Positions 50,954-59,787 of a DNA stretch of 64,000 nucleotides are shown in pieces; position 1 is the stretch's first letter, and each line of letters begins with the position of its first letter. Under the pieces are notes generated by a model. That model saw only the letters and a program-made list of their open reading frames with translations, did no database searches and was not told the DNA's origin. Location of the stretch: positions 120,273-184,272 of the forward strand of contig PMZJ01000041.1 in assembly GCA_003170415.1 (NCBI GenBank), read 5' to 3'. The stretch is from Phycisphaerales bacterium. Its GTDB lineage: Bacteria; Planctomycetota; Phycisphaerae; Sedimentisphaerales; Anaerobacaceae. Both the position numbers and the translations under genes were made by a program.

Positions 50954-51572
50954 CTCATGATGACCTTTGTCTGTTTTTTAAGTTTTTGTGTGTGCACAAA
51001 AAACTTTCGAGAAAACCGAAGCGATGAACAATTATATCGATTTAGATGGATTTGTCAACACGCTGTAACTTATAAGCTGATACTGCTCCACATCGCGCGC
51101 CGATTTTCATTTTTGAGACAGTGAATTTCAAATGATTTTTCGCAGGCGCAACGGCAATATTCGCAATGAGTATAATCTGGCGAAGGGGCTGTTTTCTCCT
51201 TTCATTTTCGGTTTTTTGATCGCCGAAAACCGGGGGTGAGTGAATAATACGGCCTTTGTGGGCGAAACCAGGGGCAGATTTCCCGAGTATTTCGCAAATC
51301 CCTTAATTTTATCGCATTAAATTGTCGGATAATTTTAAGAAAAGAATAGTTTATCGGACCATAATTAGGGGCTAAACCCTTGATTTTAATGAAGTTATGG
51401 CCTTTGCGCGAAATCGACTTTATAAGTGCGCAAAATGGCCTTGTTTTGAATGGTAATTTTTGTGAAAATCGATAGTGAAGAAGGGTGCCCGGTGTGTGCT
51501 GGGTATCTGTTAGTAAATACAAGTAAAGCGCGCGTGTAACTTTTATTGTTTTAGTTTTTGGAGGAGACGAGA
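50954..51572. other. 619-bp divergent intergenic region with regulator sites
   Basis: No gene on either strand. It separates the regulator (minus) from a PEP-CTERM gene (plus) and carries two GCGCAAA-type sites (51401-51436). A TGTGTGCACA palindrome lies about 40 bases upstream of the regulator start and could be an autoregulatory site. Confidence 0.5.
51401..51436 (+). promoter_or_regulatory. Paired CCTTTGCGCGAAAT and AGTGCGCAAAAT sites
   Basis: Two half-inverted GCGC-centred sites (51401-51414 and 51425-51436) about 140-170 bases before the PEP-CTERM gene. The spacing, about 23 bases centre to centre, is like that of the pair at 43293-43327. Confidence 0.45.
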
Positions 51573-52517
51573 ATGAGAAAATGTATAGGTGTATTATTAG
51601 TTGTGTGTCTTATGGCCAGCGGTGCGTTTGCAACTAACAGCTGGAAGGTCTCAACCGGCTCTTGGGGCACGGCAAGTAACTGGAGCAACGGAGTGCCTGC
51701 CGATACTGAGCAGGTCAAGATTCTGGGAGGCAATGTATGCACCTTGGATGTTGCTGCGCCAAGTTTACTCGCCAATAAACTCACTGTAGGCACTTCCGCG
51801 ACAATGGGCGAGCTGGATATTGTAAGTGGCGGAAGCCTCACCTCAGGAGTAGAGGTACAGGTTGGCGATGCCTCTGGTAAAATTGGCAAGGTGGTTCAGA
51901 CCGGCGGAACTCTTAATTTGTCCGGCGGAGCCGGTAACTCGAAACTCGAAGTGGGATATAAAGGCGGCCCCGGCTATTACACCATATCCGGCGGCTCTAT
52001 AGTTGGAGCTGCTGCTATCAGCCAGTTGCTTATAGGGCCTTCCGGCAGTGCAAGTGGCGGAGTTGGAACATTTGATGTACAAGGTACAGGCGGCTCTATC
52101 AGCGCTGCGTATCTTTATGTTGCGTGCCAATCTGCTACAGCCACGTATACCGGGAACGGTACTCTCGCATTCGAGATTAATGGCGGCGTAAGTGCCATTA
52201 ACGCAGGGAGTGTTTATATCGACCCGATGAATTACGCTGCCTCAGTTGCGACTCTGAGCGTTAGCCTAACCGGCGCAAATCCGATGGCTAATATTCTCCT
52301 GATCAACAACACAGGAACCAGCGCGGTGGGAGGCGCATTTGATAATATCGCTTGGGGCGGCACTGTAACTCTTGGCGGTGTTAACTATACATTAACAAAC
52401 ACATATATAGGCGGTTCGGACGGCTTAGCTAATGATGTCGCTTTGATAGTTCCGGAACCAGCCACAATCGCATTGCTCGGTTTGGGCTTGCTTGCTTTAA
52501 GACGCAACAAGAAGTAA
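51573..52517 (+). CDS. PEP-CTERM secreted protein with autotransporter-like repeats
   Basis: A 314-residue exported protein; ATG 51573 has a strong ribosome site (GGAGGAG). It begins with an N-terminal signal peptide, then NSWKVSTGSWGTASNWSNGVPAD, the start of planctomycete/verrucomicrobial 'W..G.W....NWS.G.P' repeats, followed by Gly/Ser-rich beta-helix-like repeats (LDIVSGGSLTSG, GGTLNLSGGAG, YYTISGGSI). It ends VPEPATIALLGLGLLALRRNKK, a PEP-CTERM signal. Probably a surface protein tied to the pectin system by location and by the two upstream regulator sites. Confidence 0.85.
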   Translation: MRKCIGVLLVVCLMASGAFATNSWKVSTGSWGTASNWSNGVPADTEQVKILGGNVCTLDVAAPSLLANKLTVGTSATMGELDIVSGGSLTSGVEVQVGDASGKIGKVVQTGGTLNLSGGAGNSKLEVGYKGGPGYYTISGGSIVGAAAISQLLIGPSGSASGGVGTFDVQGTGGSISAAYLYVACQSATATYTGNGTLAFEINGGVSAINAGSVYIDPMNYAASVATLSVSLTGANPMANILLINNTGTSAVGGAFDNIAWGGTVTLGGVNYTLTNTYIGGSDGLANDVALIVPEPATIALLGLGLLALRRNKK

Positions 52518-52541
52518 AGAGAAGTTTATCAGAATTAAGAA

Positions 52542-52578
52542 CTCAGGGCCATATTCGATATACGAATATGGCCCTGAG
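52542..52578 (+). terminator. Perfect 16-bp hairpin after the PEP-CTERM gene
   Basis: CTCAGGGCCATATTCG / CGAATATGGCCCTGAG around a 5-nt loop. There is no clear T-run, so it may be a processing or attenuating hairpin. Confidence 0.6.
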
Positions 52579-52745
52579 GCGATTTGAGCGGTCATAATTG
52601 TAAGTATATGCTCTTTTGTAAATAGTAATAATAAACTAACAGGTGTTTTTTGGTCTGAAGTGGTGCACTTCAGATTGAAATTCAGAATGTATTGAAAATC
52701 TTAATTTCTCGGCATATAGGGTTGTTTTATGAGGAGGGCATAGCT

Positions 52746-55700
52746 ATGAAGAGTAGATTGATGTGGGTGGTTTTGGCAGTCGCGGTATTGGTTTCTACGA
52801 ATGCGTGGGCGTTATGGAATCCCGATACGGATCCCAACCTGCTTTTCAACATGAATTTCGAGACTTACAGCAACGCAGCGCATACGGCCACGAGTACAGT
52901 GCTTGTACCCACTCCCACCCCTCCCCATTATCCTGTTGGAACGCTGGATTCTTATAATGATGTCAACTATAATGTGTTTGGAGAAACAAGCGCTACCGGT
53001 CTCGGTAAGGACGCTAATTTCGCGGCGGTGCATGACTTTTCCGCTGGTGCCGCTGTAGGGTCAGACGGCCCATGCCCCAATGATGTCAGGCTGGTTGTGC
53101 CGGGAAATACAGCCATCTTCGACCTTGGCCTTCCGGCAGATAAGCATACGTGGACATTCTGGTTCAATGCGCCGAGTATCATTGATGGCACCATAATAAG
53201 ACATGCAAGCAACTACGCGTACCTGTACCTGACAGACCCGGATACGTATAATACGTATAAGAATTACATATGGGAAATACGCATATATGGCGGCGTACTC
53301 CAGTTTTATCACAAGAACAACTGCCTGAAGATGCAGACAGCATCGACACTGAGCGAGTTGGGGCTTACAGTCAACACATGGCATCATGCAGCCGTTGTAA
53401 TTGACAGGAGTAATGCCGTAGAAACATCTGTTCCTACAACGCAGCAAAGCTGTAAGATATACATCGATGGTATTGAGGTGCCTATCATAGTTACTTCTGT
53501 TAATACTGGCACTATGAATATTAACAGTTTTTATGACTCGCCTTTGTGGATTGGAGCAGGGGAACGTGTATTTAACGGCTTGCTCGACGAGGTACGTCTT
53601 TTTAGCGGCGACCTGAATTCGGTGCAGGTCAGTCTTCTGTATCAGTGCGATAAAACCCAGCCGGTAGCCCTGCTTCCTATTCCGAGGTCTTCGGAGGTGA
53701 TTATTGGAACAGCTCTGAGTTGGGTGCCTGCAGGCAGCTCGCCTGCGCCTACGGCACAAAAGGTATATTTCGGCACGGACCCGAATAATCTGTCTCTTAT
53801 AAAGTCAGGCGATGGCTCGCTGAATGCGGTATCAAATGCCGACCTTGGCGGGCAATTAGCGATTAATACCACGTATTATTGGTATATCAAATCAACCATC
53901 AGCGGCAATGATGTGAATGGGCCCCTCTGGTCGTTTACGACCGAAACAGGCAAGGCGATAAATCCGTCTCCAATAGACGGTGCGGAAGATATAGATGTTT
54001 GCGATATTAATTTGATGTGGGCTACTCCTACTGCGGCAACCTATACGGTTTACGCATCATCGGACCTGTCGCTGGTGGAGTCCAATGACGTTAGCGTGCG
54101 GATTGCCAATGGCATCTCAGACCCCTGCATAGGGGGTTATGACCCCTGCAGTAGAGGTGCAATCTTCTATTGGCGCGTAAACAGCACTTATGGAGGATCG
54201 GTAGGGACGGTACCGGGGGATATATGGAGTTTCCGCACCAAGCCGTACGAGCTTGTCTTCAATACCGACGCTAACGCGACGACCTATGCCGACCATACTA
54301 TCCCGGCCTATACATGCGTACTCCACGGCGACGGCTGGTCGGACGCTTGTTCAACAGCCACTCTTGCTTCGGACGGTGTGGCGGTATTTAACTTCACGAG
54401 CGGCTTTAATTATGACAGGCGTTACGATATTATCGTAGTGCCGGATGTTCGTCCCGAATGGGTTGATACTAATATCCCCACGCCGCTTGCTATTCACGTA
54501 ACAGGCAATTTCTATTTCGACGGCAGGATACAGATTGCCGGAGATGATATTTTGAGTACAACCCAAGATCTTACCTACGCACGTTCGGGCGGTTTCCCTG
54601 GACCCAAGCACAACCAGGATGTAAGCGTTTTTGTTACTGCCCCACAGCCTGCTGTGGCAGATTACTGGACTCAGTACATTTTCCCCAGCAATAACCTTGA
54701 TCGTTTTGGTACATATACTTCGAGTTCTGACCATTACATATATGTCCCGACAGCCCTTGCGCAGAGTACATTTGGCCCCGGCGTTCCCGTAAACCCGCCA
54801 TATAAGGGCGGCGGCGGCGGCGGTGCCGGCGGCATCGGCGGCGATGCAGGCCGCGGTTTCTACTTTGGTGTATTTTCCGGCGGCCCCAGCTATGGCGATA
54901 AGGAAGTGCCTGTTCCATTTGGCGGCAGCGGCGGCGGATGGGGCGGAAATACTTCTCCGGGCGGCGCCGCGGGCGGCGGCGGTATTGAGATTGTCGCTAC
55001 CGGCAACGTGGTCCTCGACGTCAATTCCCAAATAAAGGCCAATGGCGGCGGTCAACTGTGTAGTGGAACACAGTACCCGGCAGGCGGCGGCGGCGGCGGT
55101 TCGGTAAGAATTATTGCCGGCGGCAGCGTTATTATTAATGAGGGTGCTATCGATGTAAGCGGCGGTAAAGGCGGCGATGGCACCGTTAAGGGTAATGATA
55201 CGGGCGGCGGCGGCGGCGGCGGCCGTGTGGCTATTTTCTACGGCACTACCTACTCTAACACAGGTACAATTACCGCTGACGGCGGAGTTAGGGGGATTAC
55301 TTATAACGACCCATGTGTTCCTGGAGTTCCGGCTGGTCTTGCCCAAGATGGTCAGAATGGCACTATCTTTACCTCAAACGGTTCGCCCAAGAAGGCCTCG
55401 GCACCCACGCCCGCAAACGGCAATCAGATGGTTTATTGTCATCCTGACCCGTGTACTAACTTCCAGTTGAAATGGTACTCTGGTTACGGCGGCACAACCG
55501 ATGTTGTTTATTGCGATACTAATCCGAATCCGACCACGTCGCGTGGCTCGGTTTCCGCGACTCGCGGTCAGCACAGCGTAACTATGACTGTTTCTTCCGG
55601 AAATACCTACTATATGAAGGTTGTAACTGACGGCACTGTCAGCAGTGATATTTGGTCATTTACGACGGTTAACTGGAGATGCATGCAGTATGATGGAACC

Positions 55701-55898
55701 GCCCCTCATTTGGGTGGACCGGAGTGGGATTTCAATCATAACTGCGTCCTTGATCTTGAAGATTTTGGGTATTTTGCTGATAATTGGTTAAACCCTGGAT
55801 TCGGCCAATACAGGCTCGAGTTTATTGATTTTGCCAGGTTCGCAAATGAATGGAGACAGTGCTTTAATAGAACAGATGGTGGTTGTGCCGGCTTTTAA
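52746..55898 (+). CDS. Large exported LamG / fibronectin-like / Gly-rich protein with dockerin-like end
   Basis: A 1050-residue product from ATG 52746 (GAGGAGGG ribosome site). Order: signal peptide; LamG/concanavalin-like domain (residues about 80-320, NTWHHAAVVIDRSN, FNGLLDEVRLFSGDLNSVQV); two fibronectin-like repeats (about 330-510, TYYWYIKSTISG, IFYWRVNSTYGG); a beta region; a Gly-rich section (about 680-880) with poly-Gly runs alternating with strands such as IEIVATGNVVLDVNSQIKANGGG; another fibronectin-like unit; and a dockerin-like end (DFNHNCVLDLEDFGYFAD). It looks like a structural adhesin or surface scaffold for pectin. No catalytic motif was recognised. Confidence 0.8.
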   Translation: MKSRLMWVVLAVAVLVSTNAWALWNPDTDPNLLFNMNFETYSNAAHTATSTVLVPTPTPPHYPVGTLDSYNDVNYNVFGETSATGLGKDANFAAVHDFSAGAAVGSDGPCPNDVRLVVPGNTAIFDLGLPADKHTWTFWFNAPSIIDGTIIRHASNYAYLYLTDPDTYNTYKNYIWEIRIYGGVLQFYHKNNCLKMQTASTLSELGLTVNTWHHAAVVIDRSNAVETSVPTTQQSCKIYIDGIEVPIIVTSVNTGTMNINSFYDSPLWIGAGERVFNGLLDEVRLFSGDLNSVQVSLLYQCDKTQPVALLPIPRSSEVIIGTALSWVPAGSSPAPTAQKVYFGTDPNNLSLIKSGDGSLNAVSNADLGGQLAINTTYYWYIKSTISGNDVNGPLWSFTTETGKAINPSPIDGAEDIDVCDINLMWATPTAATYTVYASSDLSLVESNDVSVRIANGISDPCIGGYDPCSRGAIFYWRVNSTYGGSVGTVPGDIWSFRTKPYELVFNTDANATTYADHTIPAYTCVLHGDGWSDACSTATLASDGVAVFNFTSGFNYDRRYDIIVVPDVRPEWVDTNIPTPLAIHVTGNFYFDGRIQIAGDDILSTTQDLTYARSGGFPGPKHNQDVSVFVTAPQPAVADYWTQYIFPSNNLDRFGTYTSSSDHYIYVPTALAQSTFGPGVPVNPPYKGGGGGGAGGIGGDAGRGFYFGVFSGGPSYGDKEVPVPFGGSGGGWGGNTSPGGAAGGGGIEIVATGNVVLDVNSQIKANGGGQLCSGTQYPAGGGGGGSVRIIAGGSVIINEGAIDVSGGKGGDGTVKGNDTGGGGGGGRVAIFYGTTYSNTGTITADGGVRGITYNDPCVPGVPAGLAQDGQNGTIFTSNGSPKKASAPTPANGNQMVYCHPDPCTNFQLKWYSGYGGTTDVVYCDTNPNPTTSRGSVSATRGQHSVTMTVSSGNTYYMKVVTDGTVSSDIWSFTTVNWRCMQYDGTAPHLGGPEWDFNHNCVLDLEDFGYFADNWLNPGFGQYRLEFIDFARFANEWRQCFNRTDGGCAGF

Positions 55899-55963
55899 GC
55901 CGGTTTAGATGTGAATGAATGATTGTTAAATAGATGCCTTTTCAGGATAGTAGGGGTAATGCC

Positions 55964-56899
55964 ATGAAAAGAAAACAAGGTTTTACATTAGTCGAGTTGT
56001 TGGTGGTAATCGCGATTATCGCCCTGCTGATGGCGGTACTTTTGCCTGCATTGAACAAGGCCAGAGAGCAGGCCAGGCGTGTAGTTTGCGCCAGTAACAT
56101 AAAGCAAATTGGAGTCGCGATGATGGCGTATACCTCTGATAACGATAAAATGCCCTGGTATGGCGAGACGTATCAGAAGGTGCCTCCTGCTAATGGCCAT
56201 GACACCGGAACAATACATCCTTTCGTTGTGTACAGGGATGACCAGAGATATAATCCCTCGGATCCCACGAGTCCGCTAAGACCAATGAGAGTGGCCTGTC
56301 TTTATGCTCGCAGCTATGTAGCAGATGGGAAAATATTTTATTGCCCGTCCAATAAGAACCCCTCATATATATATAAATCATATACCGTAGGCACGGGGAT
56401 AAACACCGACGGCAAATGGGGCACTCTGCCGCAGGCTTTTAACGCATCAACAGCGAATTCGTGGGTGCGCATGGGATACTCTTATTATCCGATAGATGAT
56501 ACCCTCGCAGGCCCTGCGCTTCTGGTGCCGGATAATTATACCGGTAAATTCAATGTGCCTATATATACGGCAAAAACATTTACTCAGCTTAGCCGGAAGA
56601 GCCCGTATTTGACAGATGTTATTTGGTCAAGAGACGGCATAGCTCATAAAGGGGGAATAGACCGTTCGACCAATCTTATACAAAATGGCGGCATCAACGC
56701 CTTGTTTAAGGATGGGCATGTCAGGTTTGTTGGAGATGAGAAGGTTAAGTATCAGCCTACGCTTGCGGATTCTATTACACAGGGCACAATTTTCGATAAT
56801 GCATATTGGGATAACTGGGATCCTGTGGGCGGCAGGCCGTCGGGTGATGATGATTGCAGATTTCTTTTCTACGGTGTATTCAAGATGATCAAGCCCTGA
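55964..56899 (+). CDS. Type II secretion-like pseudopilin with H-X9-DG domain
   Basis: A 311-residue product from ATG 55964; the frame to 55934 is not supported. MKRKQG followed by [24 protein letters not shown] is the class III leader and N-terminal helix. The C-terminal part carries [12 protein letters not shown], the H-X9-DG-type ending seen in the large DUF1559-like pseudopilin group expanded in planctomycetes. It is located between the LamG protein and pectate lyases, where it could be part of a dedicated secretion or surface fibre. The role in pectin use is inference. Confidence 0.85.
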   Translation: MKRKQGFTLVELLVVIAIIALLMAVLLPALNKAREQARRVVCASNIKQIGVAMMAYTSDNDKMPWYGETYQKVPPANGHDTGTIHPFVVYRDDQRYNPSDPTSPLRPMRVACLYARSYVADGKIFYCPSNKNPSYIYKSYTVGTGINTDGKWGTLPQAFNASTANSWVRMGYSYYPIDDTLAGPALLVPDNYTGKFNVPIYTAKTFTQLSRKSPYLTDVIWSRDGIAHKGGIDRSTNLIQNGGINALFKDGHVRFVGDEKVKYQPTLADSITQGTIFDNAYWDNWDPVGGRPSGDDDCRFLFYGVFKMIKP

Positions 56900-57019
56900 T
56901 GATTTGGTCCGGCAGCACAGAATTGAATCGCCATAGGGGTAGGGGTATAATGATAATGTCCTGGTTGTACGGAATAGGTATTTTCCGGAGCAGGGATGCG
57001 CGAGGGGGAAAAGCGAGTG

Positions 57020-58549
57020 ATGAAGAATAGCTCGATTTGTATTTTTTTTTGTTTTGCGCTGTCCGGAGTCAGCAATGCCTTTGATGTTAACGCCTTTCCC
57101 GGCGCGGAAGGTTCCGGCCGTTATGCAATTGGCGGTCGAGGCGGCACAGTTTACGAAGTAACCAACCTCAGTAACAGCGGGGCGGGTTCTATCGTCGATG
57201 CTGTAAGTCAGGCCAACAGAACGATTGTATTCAGGGTGTCCGGCACAATTGCTCTGGGGTCTGTTGTTCTCGAGCCCAAATCCAATATAACAATCGCGGG
57301 CCAGACCGCTCCCGGCGACGGCATCTGTCTGAAGGGCCGTATTCATATAAAAAACAATGCGCATGATATTATCATTCGCTATATTCGCGTACGCGTGGAT
57401 GCAGGCGCTGCCAATTCCGCCGGCGACGCGATTGATATCGACAGCGGATATAACATTATTGTTGACCATGTTACCGCTTCTTATGCGCGTGACGAAACTA
57501 TTTCGTGCCAGGAAAATTCCGATCATGTTACCGTCCAGTGGTGCATAATGAGCGAAGCGTTGACCTTTGAGAGCCACAGTTACGGTTCGCTTATAAGGGG
57601 TCAATACGGGCAGGAAAAAACATATCACCATAATCTGTATGCGCATAATCAGGGCCGAAATCCGAGGCCCGGTAACTATGTTGACGTTAACACAGACCCC
57701 GAAGGGCTGCATTTCGATTTTCGCAACAATGTTACGTATAACTGGTTGGGGAGCGTTTCGGGATACAATGACGACGGTCCCGGCTATGTCAGCCGTTATA
57801 ATTTCATAGGCAATGACTTTATCAGGGGCCCGGAGTCATCCGGCGGCAGTTATTATGTCTTTCGCGAGAAGTCCACCGATGCCAGCGGTTACTTTGCCGA
57901 CAATGCCAAGAATGATGTTGTGCCGCCAACTCAGTGGCTTTTGGTTGATTTAGACCCTGATTATTTTACCTCCGGTGATCTGATAATCCGTTATCAAGCT
58001 TCGGCTTTAGTGCCGATGGAGCCCGTGACAACAACCTCGGCGGCACAGGCCAAAATAGATGTGCTGGCCGATGCCGGTGCAAGTTACCCAAGGCGCGATA
58101 TAATTGATACCCGCATTGTCAATGACGTGCTCAACAAAACAGGACACTCCATCGTTGATACTAATTCGCAGCCCGAAGGCGGCTGGCCTACACTTAACTC
58201 GTTGCCCGCTCTGACAGACAGCGACCATGATGGAATGCCGGATATATGGGAGATTTCGCACGGTCTGAACCCAAATGATGCCAATGACCGCAATGGTTAT
58301 GACCTCGACCCTGACTACACAAATCTGGAAGTATATCTCGATTGGCTGGTATCTTCGGTCAGGACAGACATTGTTTATGATGGTATTGTTAATTTTTCCG
58401 ACTTCGCGAGATTTGCCGAGCACTGGAATACTTCTGTCGGCAGCCCGCTTTACGATGAAAGGTATGATTTTAATCATAATGATACGATATCAATGGATGA
58501 TTTATTTTACATCGCGCAGGATTGGCTGACAAGCGGCCAGGAATATTAG
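57020..58549 (+). CDS. Pectate lyase (PL1, pectate trisaccharide-lyase-like) with dockerin-like end
   Basis: A 509-residue exported lyase. ATG 57020 follows a GAGGGGG ribosome site. Order: signal peptide; NAFPGAEGSGRYAIGGRGGTVYEVTNL; ITIAGQTAPGDGICLKG; HDIIIRYIRVRVD; DHVTASYARDETISC; GNYVDVNTDPEGLHFDFRNNV; then DSDHDGMPDIWE (thrombospondin-type calcium loop) and a dockerin-like pair (IVNFSDFARFAEHW, DTISMDDLFYIAQDW). It is paralogous to the gene at 59788. Cuts polygalacturonate outside the cell. Confidence 0.88.
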   Translation: MKNSSICIFFCFALSGVSNAFDVNAFPGAEGSGRYAIGGRGGTVYEVTNLSNSGAGSIVDAVSQANRTIVFRVSGTIALGSVVLEPKSNITIAGQTAPGDGICLKGRIHIKNNAHDIIIRYIRVRVDAGAANSAGDAIDIDSGYNIIVDHVTASYARDETISCQENSDHVTVQWCIMSEALTFESHSYGSLIRGQYGQEKTYHHNLYAHNQGRNPRPGNYVDVNTDPEGLHFDFRNNVTYNWLGSVSGYNDDGPGYVSRYNFIGNDFIRGPESSGGSYYVFREKSTDASGYFADNAKNDVVPPTQWLLVDLDPDYFTSGDLIIRYQASALVPMEPVTTTSAAQAKIDVLADAGASYPRRDIIDTRIVNDVLNKTGHSIVDTNSQPEGGWPTLNSLPALTDSDHDGMPDIWEISHGLNPNDANDRNGYDLDPDYTNLEVYLDWLVSSVRTDIVYDGIVNFSDFARFAEHWNTSVGSPLYDERYDFNHNDTISMDDLFYIAQDWLTSGQEY

Positions 58550-58701
58550 CCCTGCGAGAGGAAATTAGTGAATCATTCAGATCAAACGATGACCGGAGTT
58601 TTAATCTGAATCGCAACACTTCAGACCAAAATGTGCCTGAGCAAGCAAAGGGGAGCATTAATCTTATTAACAAGTGTCCCGGAATTTGAAGGGAAGTATT
58701 T

Positions 58702-59781
58702 ATGACAGGGAAAGTTTTTAAGTTGTCAGCGGTTTTATCTTTGCTGACAGGTTGCGCGTGTTTCGCAGCTCAGGATAGTAATGCGCCCTGGCGGCCGGAT
58801 GTGAAACTATCCGGTTTGACCAAGCTTTTTGAGACCGGCAAAACTCGCCAGATCACAGTAAGTGCCGACGGCCATGCCGATTTTAATTCGATACAAGAAG
58901 CTATTGATTCTGTTGGCAAGGGTAATAAAGAAAGAGTTGTCGTGCTGATAAAACCCGGTTTTTATAAACAGCAGGTTCTGATACCCAAAAACAAACCTTT
59001 TATTACCTTGCGGGGCGCCGACCCATATAAAACGATTATAAGCTATAATCTTAATCACGATATGAACAAACCCGACGGCTCAGGCATATATCGCTCTGAT
59101 TGCGCGACGCTTATTGTTGACAGCGATGACCTCATACTGGAAAATCTTACCGTTGAAAATACTTTCGGCCCTCATCCCCAGGCACTCGCCGCACGACTGA
59201 TTAGCGAGCGTGCCATCGCTGTAAATTGCAGGTTTCTCGGCGGACAGGATACGCTAATGGCTGATTTGGGCCGACAGTATTACCTTAATTGTTACATAGA
59301 AGGCGGCACGGATTTTATTTATGGTTATGCTCAGGCCGTTTTTGACAACTGCGTGATACATTCGAAGGGGAACAGTCATATTACAGCCCATGCAGCTACC
59401 GAGCCGAATCTCCCTACCGGCTTTGTATTTTATAGTTGCCGGGTCACTACGGCCGATGGTATTATGACGGACCTTGGCAGGCCATGGCGCCCTTACGCAA
59501 AGGTGGTTTATTATGATTGCTGGCTTGACAAGGGCATAAAGCCAGAGGGTTGGGATAACTGGCGCGACCCCAACAGAGAGAAAACGGCCTTTTATGCCGA
59601 ATACAAAAGCTCCGGCCCCGGCGATAATCCTTCATCGCGTGTGAAATGGTCGCATCAGCTTACCGATGTTGAGGCCCAAAGGTTTTTGCCGGGAAACTTT
59701 TTGAAGCTTGACGGACATACTATCGACCAGTGGCTTCGTGAAATTCTTGATTTTAGGAAAACAACTGCTCTTAAAAATTAA
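58702..59781 (+). CDS. Pectinesterase (CE8), lipoprotein-like
   Basis: A 359-residue exported esterase. LSLLTGCACF near the N-terminus fits a lipobox (Cys18). Motifs: VSADGHADFNSIQEAID; GGQDTLMADLGRQYYLNCYIEGGTDFIYGYAQAVF with the two catalytic Asp; and LGRPWRPYAKVVYYDCWL with the Arg. It is a compact single-domain enzyme, unlike the multidomain CE8 at 46229. It lies between two PL1 genes, which need demethylated pectin. Confidence 0.9.
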   Translation: MTGKVFKLSAVLSLLTGCACFAAQDSNAPWRPDVKLSGLTKLFETGKTRQITVSADGHADFNSIQEAIDSVGKGNKERVVVLIKPGFYKQQVLIPKNKPFITLRGADPYKTIISYNLNHDMNKPDGSGIYRSDCATLIVDSDDLILENLTVENTFGPHPQALAARLISERAIAVNCRFLGGQDTLMADLGRQYYLNCYIEGGTDFIYGYAQAVFDNCVIHSKGNSHITAHAATEPNLPTGFVFYSCRVTTADGIMTDLGRPWRPYAKVVYYDCWLDKGIKPEGWDNWRDPNREKTAFYAEYKSSGPGDNPSSRVKWSHQLTDVEAQRFLPGNFLKLDGHTIDQWLREILDFRKTTALKN

Positions 59782-59787
59782 GTATTT

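Noticed and set aside
54351..55346. 331-codon minus-strand frame opposite the Gly-rich protein
   Set aside because: Ala-rich antisense shadow created by the GGC/GGT runs of the plus-strand gene; no start signal or domain.
56627..57712. 361-codon minus-strand frame over pseudopilin and lyase genes
   Set aside because: Antisense to two well-supported genes; no ribosome site, no domain.
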